Part shown: one piece after another, positions 57,854 through 64,000 of the stretch | Layout: each line of letters starts with the position of its first letter | How positions within the stretch are numbered: the stretch's first letter is position 1 | NCBI GenBank assembly: GCA_928212115.1 | Contig: CAKMRJ010001112.1 | Location: 408,932,335-408,996,334, forward strand | Direction: 5' to 3' | Origin: Lactuca virosa | Lineage: Eukaryota; Streptophyta; Magnoliopsida; Asterales; Asteraceae | Length of the DNA: 64,000 bases | The notes under the pieces: model-generated | Seen by the model: only the letters and a program-made list of their open reading frames with translations | The model's database searches: none | Told to the model about the DNA's origin: nothing | Position numbers and translations under genes: made by a program

Positions 57854-59999
57854 GTCTTCAAGGGTTTTATCAAACACTCCAAGTGTTTTAGGCTCAAAAC
57901 TTTCATCTCATCATTTCAAATACACCCAAGGTGAGCTTCATACCCCTTATTTTCGAGTTTTCTTTCTTTTAGGGAGGATACAAGTCTAGTCTTGTGTAAG
58001 ATCTTAGTATATTTGCATGTATTTGTGTGTATGTATGTTTATGTGTGATGAAATGTTGATATTTCATGCTTACACTTCAAGAACTCGAGATTTTGCTAAG
58101 TCTCAAGTTGTTAGAGCTTAGTTATCTTGATATGGTTTCACTTATCTTGGTGTTTGTCAAAAATAGAAACAAGTTACTAGGTGAAAAATTGAATTTCTTG
58201 GTTTGTGTTAAAGATCACAAAAATATGTCCAAGAAAGTGTTAAAACAAATTTTGTCATGAAAACTTGAAAAATGGAAAAATATGGAAATTACACTAAAAA
58301 TGGCAAATTTTTTAATATATAAATTTTTACCACAATCACTTGTAAAAATGGGTCATTTATGACCATTTTGGTAAAAATGGACTATTTTGACAACAATAGT
58401 AAAAATGGTCTATTTTTGACAATTATGGTAAATATGGGCTATTTTCGACAACAACAGTAAAAATGGGCTATTTATGACAAAAGTAGAAAAATGGGGCAAA
58501 CTCACTTTTCCACAAAATTTGTGTGTCATAAGTTGTCTGTCAATGATAGTTTTTTTTAAACAATCCTACTAAACTGTGTAAAATATGACATAAATTATTA
58601 CGTGTCATAAACTGCAGTCGAAAATATACAGTAGTAACATTATTTATAACGTTAAATAATGGGATTCAATATTTGCATAAATTCTGTTAATGCTCTTGTG
58701 AGACACTCCTTCACTCGTACCTACCTAGTGTACATTGTAAGTCCTGTAGGTATAACCAGAGTCTCGTGGAGGGAGTGCGGGATATTGTGTATAGATCTAT
58801 ACGGGATTGACACCCCCACACCTGAGCTGTTCGCTACAGCTAGACAGGGCAGTCTAGGGTGACAATTATCTTTAGAAACCGACGCCTGAAGAACGTCAAG
58901 ACATGCGCTTTAGTCACATTAGTATGGTTGTAACGACTCACATAGAGAATAACAATATTATTTTAAAATTTACGCAAAACATACACTCTACTCATTTTAT
59001 AAAGTACAAAACTACGTGTCGTCTATTTTGCAACTAATTTCACCACTCTGGTCCTAGGGTTTTAAAACCACAACTTTTTGTATAACAAAAAATATGGGAT
59101 TTTCTAGGAACAGTCTCTATATAATTTCAAACAAGGTAAAAAAACAATACAAATGCAGTCATACATGATTTGAAACGAGACTTACAAACTATTTTTACAG
59201 AAAATATTGGATTTTCTGGAATTTACAAACTAATACAGAGTTTTCTTACAAATATGCTTATGAACTCACCAACATTCTATGTTGACGCTTTTCAAAACGA
59301 CTAGTATTCTCAGGGACTCAGTACGCAGGTTTTGAAGCTATGGATTTTTGGATAATTGTTGTATTTTTGAAATATCATACATTGAGTTATTTTGGATGTA
59401 ATTTCATGAACATACTCAAAGTTGTAAACAATGCATGTTGGTATCTGAATGTATGATGTTTGGTTGCTATGTCTCATTTATAATCAGCTGTTATGATATT
59501 ACAAGATGAAGTTACCCGCCCCCGGACGTTTACGCCGTCCCGGTTTGGGGGTGTGAAAGATTGGTATCAGAGTATTGTTTATAGTGAACTAGCGTATCTA
59601 ACCATACAAGATATGCAACTATAAATACAATGGGACTAAAATACTCTGAACAAAAATAAAAATATATGCATGTGTGCGCATATTAGGAGTGGTGTCATAG
59701 TAAGAAACAATTAAAAGTCTTTAGAAGAGTTGGACATCGCGGTTAAACCCAGGCAGTTAGGTAATCATATTGGGGATAAATATAGGCGAATCAACTATAT
59801 TTATTTAAAATACAACCAACATGTGTTTTGGAGTGATCGGGGTGGACAGTAAATCTAAAACTTACCAACCTAATACCCAAAAGTATTAAGGAACCGAACA
59901 TAAGCAATTAAAATACTATAGGAGTATTTTGGTGTTGTGTGGAGTCTTCATTGTATTTTCTTATATCTTCTCTTGTACTTATATTTTCGTACAAACGAC

Positions 60000-60308
60000 A
60001 TGGAAGGATTTCATTTGCCAGGCGACCCCTATTTTCCTAATCAGGGAAATGGAGGTTTGATAGAGGAGGACCCAGAAGAAGAGCCTATGGAAGACCCGAA
60101 AGAGGAAGAAGTCGACGAGGAAGTCAATGAGGAGGAAGAGGAGGAAGAGGATGACTCGGACGCAGAGTACGAGGTCATCGACCCACCCTACATGGCTAGG
60201 GTACCCGTACATCGGATGGGACCCAATGACCCTATGCCCCCGTGGGCACACGATATATGGAGGTGGAGTAGGCATCAGGGTGAGCGCCCACCGTTTGGCA
60301 TGGAATAG
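60000..60308 (+). CDS. Acidic pre-gag ORF, unit 2
   Basis: As in unit 1 but with three more Glu codons in the acidic tract, 102 codons from the ATG at 60000. An in-frame upstream ATG at 59937 would add 21 hydrophobic residues (MWSLHCIFLYLLLYLYFRTN), absent as an open extension in unit 1 (stop by one base change); I prefer 60000. It has the same terminal frameshift. Confidence 0.6.
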   Translation: MEGFHLPGDPYFPNQGNGGLIEEDPEEEPMEDPKEEEVDEEVNEEEEEEEDDSDAEYEVIDPPYMARVPVHRMGPNDPMPPWAHDIWRWSRHQGERPPFGME

Positions 60309-60580
60309 AATTTTATGACCTTAGCCATGGAGGGCCAGCGGACCATGCTCTTTCCTTTATGGTCAGGAGGACCAAGAATATTTTCGATCAGGCCCAAGCC
60401 ACCGCCAATCAGATGGACGAGATGAGGGCCGCTGTGGAGCGGGCTGAGAGGTAGACCCAGGACATAGTGCGGGAGTACTAGGAGCGACATGCCGCACTAG
60501 AGGCGAGGATGCGGGTCACCGAGCGCCAGCTAGCCAGACTCCAGGGCGCTTCTTCTTCATCTTCGGCACCACCAACATGA
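60309..60580 (+). pseudogene. Coiled-coil half of the acidic ORF, unit 2
   Basis: Shifted-frame continuation with the same stop positions as unit 1 (GAGAGGTAGACC, TACTAGGAG), so the damage predates the tandem duplication. One of the unit 1 stops reads CGA here. Confidence 0.6.
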
Positions 60581-60943
60581 GTATTAACCATCCTACTCAC
60601 CACTGCTATTAATGGGACTCTCTTTTCTCTTTTACTTTATGTATGTAGGACCGACCCTACGATTAGGTGATTACACTACTCGCAGGGTCATTATGCTGAC
60701 AAATTTTTATTCTCTATGTACTGTAGACCTTCTAAAGGTCAATTTTCATGCATTTATGTACTAAGAAGTTATCATTAATGAAACGGTTCGGTGTTTTATT
60801 TGTGATGTTGTTATCTGCTATGTTTTCTCTTTTCATTTATATTTGATATAATACAGTTTAATTATAAGTACAATCGAACCACCGTAACCGTTAGAAACAA
60901 AGGGATTCATAAACTCATCGTCATTCCTGTCTCATAGCAGGAA

Positions 60944-61077
60944 ATGCCGAGGAGATATATTTGCAAGAACACTACAGCACCACCACCTCCACCGCCTCCA
61001 CCGGAGACGAAATTTGCTGCTTTCCAGGCGGCAGTCTCGGTTGCGGTTATGGCAGCTTTAGCACATATGAGTCGAGC
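60944..61077 (+). pseudogene. Start of gypsy H gag fused to LTR (unit 2/3 junction)
   Basis: Same fusion as at 57720-57853 with a few substitutions (PPPPPPPPE, VSVAVMAAL). The breakpoint is identical. Confidence 0.8.
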
Positions 61078-63222
61078 GTCTTCAAGGGTTTTATCAAACA
61101 CTCCAAGTGTTTTAGGCTCAAAACTTTCATCTCATCATTTCAAATACACCCAAGGTGAGCTTCATACCCCTTATTTTCGAGTTTTCTTTCTTTTAGGGAG
61201 GATACAAGTCTAGTCTTGTGTAAGATCTTAGTATATTTGCATGTATTTGTGTGTATGTATGTTTATGTGTGATGAAATGTTGATATTTCATGCTTACACT
61301 TCAAGAACTCGAGATTTTGCTAAGTCTCAAGTTGTTAGAGCTTAGTTATCTTGATATGGTTTCACTTATCTTGGTGTTTGTCAAAAATGGAAACAAGTTA
61401 CTAGGTGAAAAATTGAATTTCTTGGTTTGTGTTAAAGATCACAAAAATATGCCCAAGAAAGTGTTAAAACAAATTTTGTCATGAAAACTTGAAAAATGGA
61501 AAAATATGGAAATTACACTAAAAATGGCAAATTTTTTAATATATAAATTTTACCACAATCACTTGTAAAAATGGGTCATTTATGACCATTTTGGTAAAAA
61601 TGGTCTATTTTGACAACAATAGTAAAAATGGCCTATTTTTGACAATTATGGTAAATATGGGCTATTTTCGACAACAATGGTAAAAATGGGCTATTTATGA
61701 CAAAAGTAGAAAAATGGGACAAACTCACTTTTCCACAAAATTTGTGTGTCATACGTTGTCTGTCAATGATAGTTTTTTTTAAACAATCCTAGTAAACTGT
61801 GTAAAATACGACATGAATTATTACGTGTCATAAACTGCAGTCGAAAATATACAGTAGTAACATTATTTATAACGTTAAATAATGGGATTCAATATTTGCA
61901 TAAATTCTGTTAATGCTCTTGTGAGACACTCCTTCACTCGTACCTACCTAGTGCACATTGTAAGTCCTGTAGGTATAACCAGAGTCTCCTGGAGGGAGTG
62001 CGGGATATTGTGTATAGATCTATACGGGATTGACACCCCGACACCTGATCTATTCGCTACAGCTAGACAGGCCAGTCTAGGGTGACAATTATCTTTAGAA
62101 ACCGACGCCTGAAGAACGTCAAGACATGCGCTTTAGTCACATTAGTATGGTTGTAACGACTCACATAGAGAATAACAATATTATTTTAAAATTTACGCAA
62201 AACATACACTCTACTCATTTTATAAAGTACAAAACTACGTGTCGTCTATTTTGCAACTAATTTCACCACTCTGGTCCTAGGGTTTTAAAACCACAACTTT
62301 TTGTATAACAGAAAATATGGGATTTTCTAGGAACAGTCTCTATATAATTTCAAACAAGGTAAAAAAACAATACAAATGCAATCATACATGATTTGAAACG
62401 AGACTTACAAACTATTTTTACAGAAAATATTGGATTTTCTGGAATTTACAAACTAATACAGAGTTTTCTTACAAATATGCTTATGAACTCACCAACATTC
62501 TATGTTGACGCTTTTCAAAACGACTAGTATTCTCAGGGACTCAGTACGCAGGTTTTGAAGCTATGGATTTTTGGATAATTGTTGTATTTTTGAAATATCA
62601 TACATTGAGTTATTTTGGATGTAATTTCATGAACATACTCAAAGTTGTAAACAATGCATGTTGGTATCTGAATGTATGATGTTTGGTTGCTATGTCTCAT
62701 TTATAATCAGTTGTTATGATATTACAAGATGAAGTCACCCGCCCCCGGATGTTTACGCCGTCCCGGTTTGGGGGTGTGAAAGATTGGTATCAGAGTATTG
62801 TTTATAGTGAACTAGCGTATCTAACCATACAAGATATGCAACTATAAATACAATGGGACTAAAATACTCTGAACAAAAATAAAAATATATGCATGTGTGC
62901 GCATATTAGGAGTGGTGTCATAGTAAGAAACAATTTAAAGTCTTTAGAAGAGTTGGACATCGCGGTTAAACCCAGGCAGTTATGTAATCATATTGGGGAT
63001 AAATATAGGCGAATCAACTATATTTATTCAAAATACAACCAACATGTGTTTTGGAGTGATCGGGGTGGACAGTAAATCTAAAACTTACCAACCTAATACC
63101 CAAAAGTATTAAGGAACCGAACATAAGCAATTAAAATACTATAGGAGTATTTTGGTGTTGTGTGGAGTCTTCATTGTATTTTCTTATATCTTCTCTTGTA
63201 CTTATATTTTCGTACAAACGAC

Positions 63223-63531
63223 ATGGAAGGATTTCATTTGCCAGGCGACCCCTATTTTCCTAATCAGGGAAATAGAGGTTTGATAGAGGAGGACCCGGAA
63301 GAAGAGCCCATGGAAGACCCGAAAGAGGAAGAAGTCGACGAGGAAGTCAATGAGGAGGAAGAGGAGGAAGAGGATGACTCGGACGCAGAGTACGAGGTCA
63401 TCGACCCACCCTACATGGCTAGGGTACCCGCACATCGGATGGGACCCAATGACCCTATGCCCCCGTGGGAACACGATATATGGAGGTGGAGTAGGCATCA
63501 GGGTGAGCGCCCACCGTTTGGCATGGAATAG
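63223..63531 (+). CDS. Acidic pre-gag ORF, unit 3
   Basis: 102 codons, differing from unit 2 by a few substitutions (for instance GNRGLI for GNGGLI and WEHDIW for WAHDIW). The same upstream ATG (63160) and terminal frameshift are present. Confidence 0.6.
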   Translation: MEGFHLPGDPYFPNQGNRGLIEEDPEEEPMEDPKEEEVDEEVNEEEEEEEDDSDAEYEVIDPPYMARVPAHRMGPNDPMPPWEHDIWRWSRHQGERPPFGME

Positions 63532-63801
63532 AATTTTATGACCTTAGCCATGGAGGGCTAGCGGACCAAGCTCTTTCCTTTATGGTCAGGAGGACCAAGG
63601 ATATTTTTGATCAGGCCCAAGCCACCGCCAATCAGATGGACAAGATGAGGGCCGCTGTGGAGCGGGCTGAGAGGTAGACCCAGGACATAGTGCGGGAGTA
63701 CTAGGAGCGACATGCCGCACTAGAGGCGAGGATGCGGGTCACCGAGCGCCAGCTAGCCAGACTCCAGGGCGCTTCTTCTTCGTCGTCGGCACCACCAACA
63801 T
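63532..63801 (+). pseudogene. Coiled-coil half of the acidic ORF, unit 3
   Basis: Same shifted frame and stops as in unit 2, plus one further stop (GGGCTAGCGG, where unit 2 has GGGCCAGCGG). Ends SSSSSAPPT and TGA. Confidence 0.6.
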
Positions 63802-64000
63802 GAGTATTACCCATCCTACTCACCACTGCTATTAATGGGACTCTCTTTTCTCTTTTACTTTATGTATGTAGGACCGACCCTACGATTAAGTGACTACACG
63901 ACTCGCAGGGTCATTATGCTGACAAATTTTTATTCTCTATGTACTGTAGACCTTCTAAAGGTCAATTTTCATGCATTTATGTACTAAGAAGTTATCATTA

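Larger units (their letters stand above)
57854..61077 (+). repeat. Tandem unit 2 (3224 bp)
   Basis: LTR H 3' part (57854-59558) with the palindrome block at 58789-58802, primer site at 59562, acidic ORF, spacer with an uninterrupted ATAAT, and gag start (60944-61077). Almost identical to unit 3 by eye. Confidence 0.93.
61078..64000 (+). repeat. Tandem unit 3 (runs off the window)
   Basis: LTR part to 62781, palindrome at 62012-62025, primer site at 62785, acidic ORF at 63223. The window ends inside the spacer, corresponding to about 60775 in unit 2. Confidence 0.93.

Overview
The window is nuclear DNA of a flowering plant. It carries nested LTR retrotransposons of the Ty1/copia and Ty3/gypsy classes, a CACTA DNA transposon, a Helitron-like element, long TA runs and methionine-tRNA primer sites (TGGTATCAGAGC). 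The style of the LTRs and the repeated ACTCGGCGAGT motif suggest Asteraceae, perhaps Lactuca; this is an impression from memory, not a database result. No intact host gene was found. The only host-like coding DNA is captured, broken gene fragments inside a CACTA element and exon-like pieces in a Helitron-like element.

Layout, left to right. 1-3020: minus-strand gypsy A (3' LTR running off the window, polypurine tract, two 125-bp inverted-repeat modules, gag remnant). 3021-14946: minus-strand copia C1, split at its protease by a CACTA element (6749-11939, TSD TAT) carrying thirteen exons of NAP1 (SCAR/WAVE complex), two coiled-coil exons and one Obg GTPase exon. 14947-16489: nothing recognised. 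16490-18990: plus-strand copia G (LTR, primer site, gag), abruptly joined to minus-strand gypsy B (18993-22903). B's LTR is split by plus-strand gypsy E (22904-35997) and resumes at 35998-37357. E has a gag but no reverse transcriptase or integrase, and its 3' LTR holds a Helitron-like insertion (about 30974-34563). 37358-43849: integrase end of gypsy D and a composite of partial LTRs. 43850-47469: decayed minus-strand copia F. 47470-64000: LTR H, then a tandem array of about 3.22-kb units. Each unit is the 3' part of LTR H, a primer site, an acidic/coiled-coil ORF and the first codons of gag, fused back into the LTR. Unit 1 is interrupted by copia C2 (51355-57623, two 781-bp LTRs, TSD ATAAT); units 2 and 3 show the empty site.

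How the parts relate. Nothing here looks able to move on its own: every pol region carries stops, frameshifts or deletions, many of the stops being C:G to T:A changes expected from decay of methylated cytosine. The nesting gives a relative order: C1 before CACTA; B before E before the Helitron; the LTR H array before C2. Points most worth following are the 125-bp inverted-repeat module present at least eleven times in sense orientation in gypsy A and E, the family-specific palindrome arrays in LTRs and leaders, the multi-gene capture in the CACTA element, and the tandem gag-LTR fusion array with its unusual pre-gag ORF.
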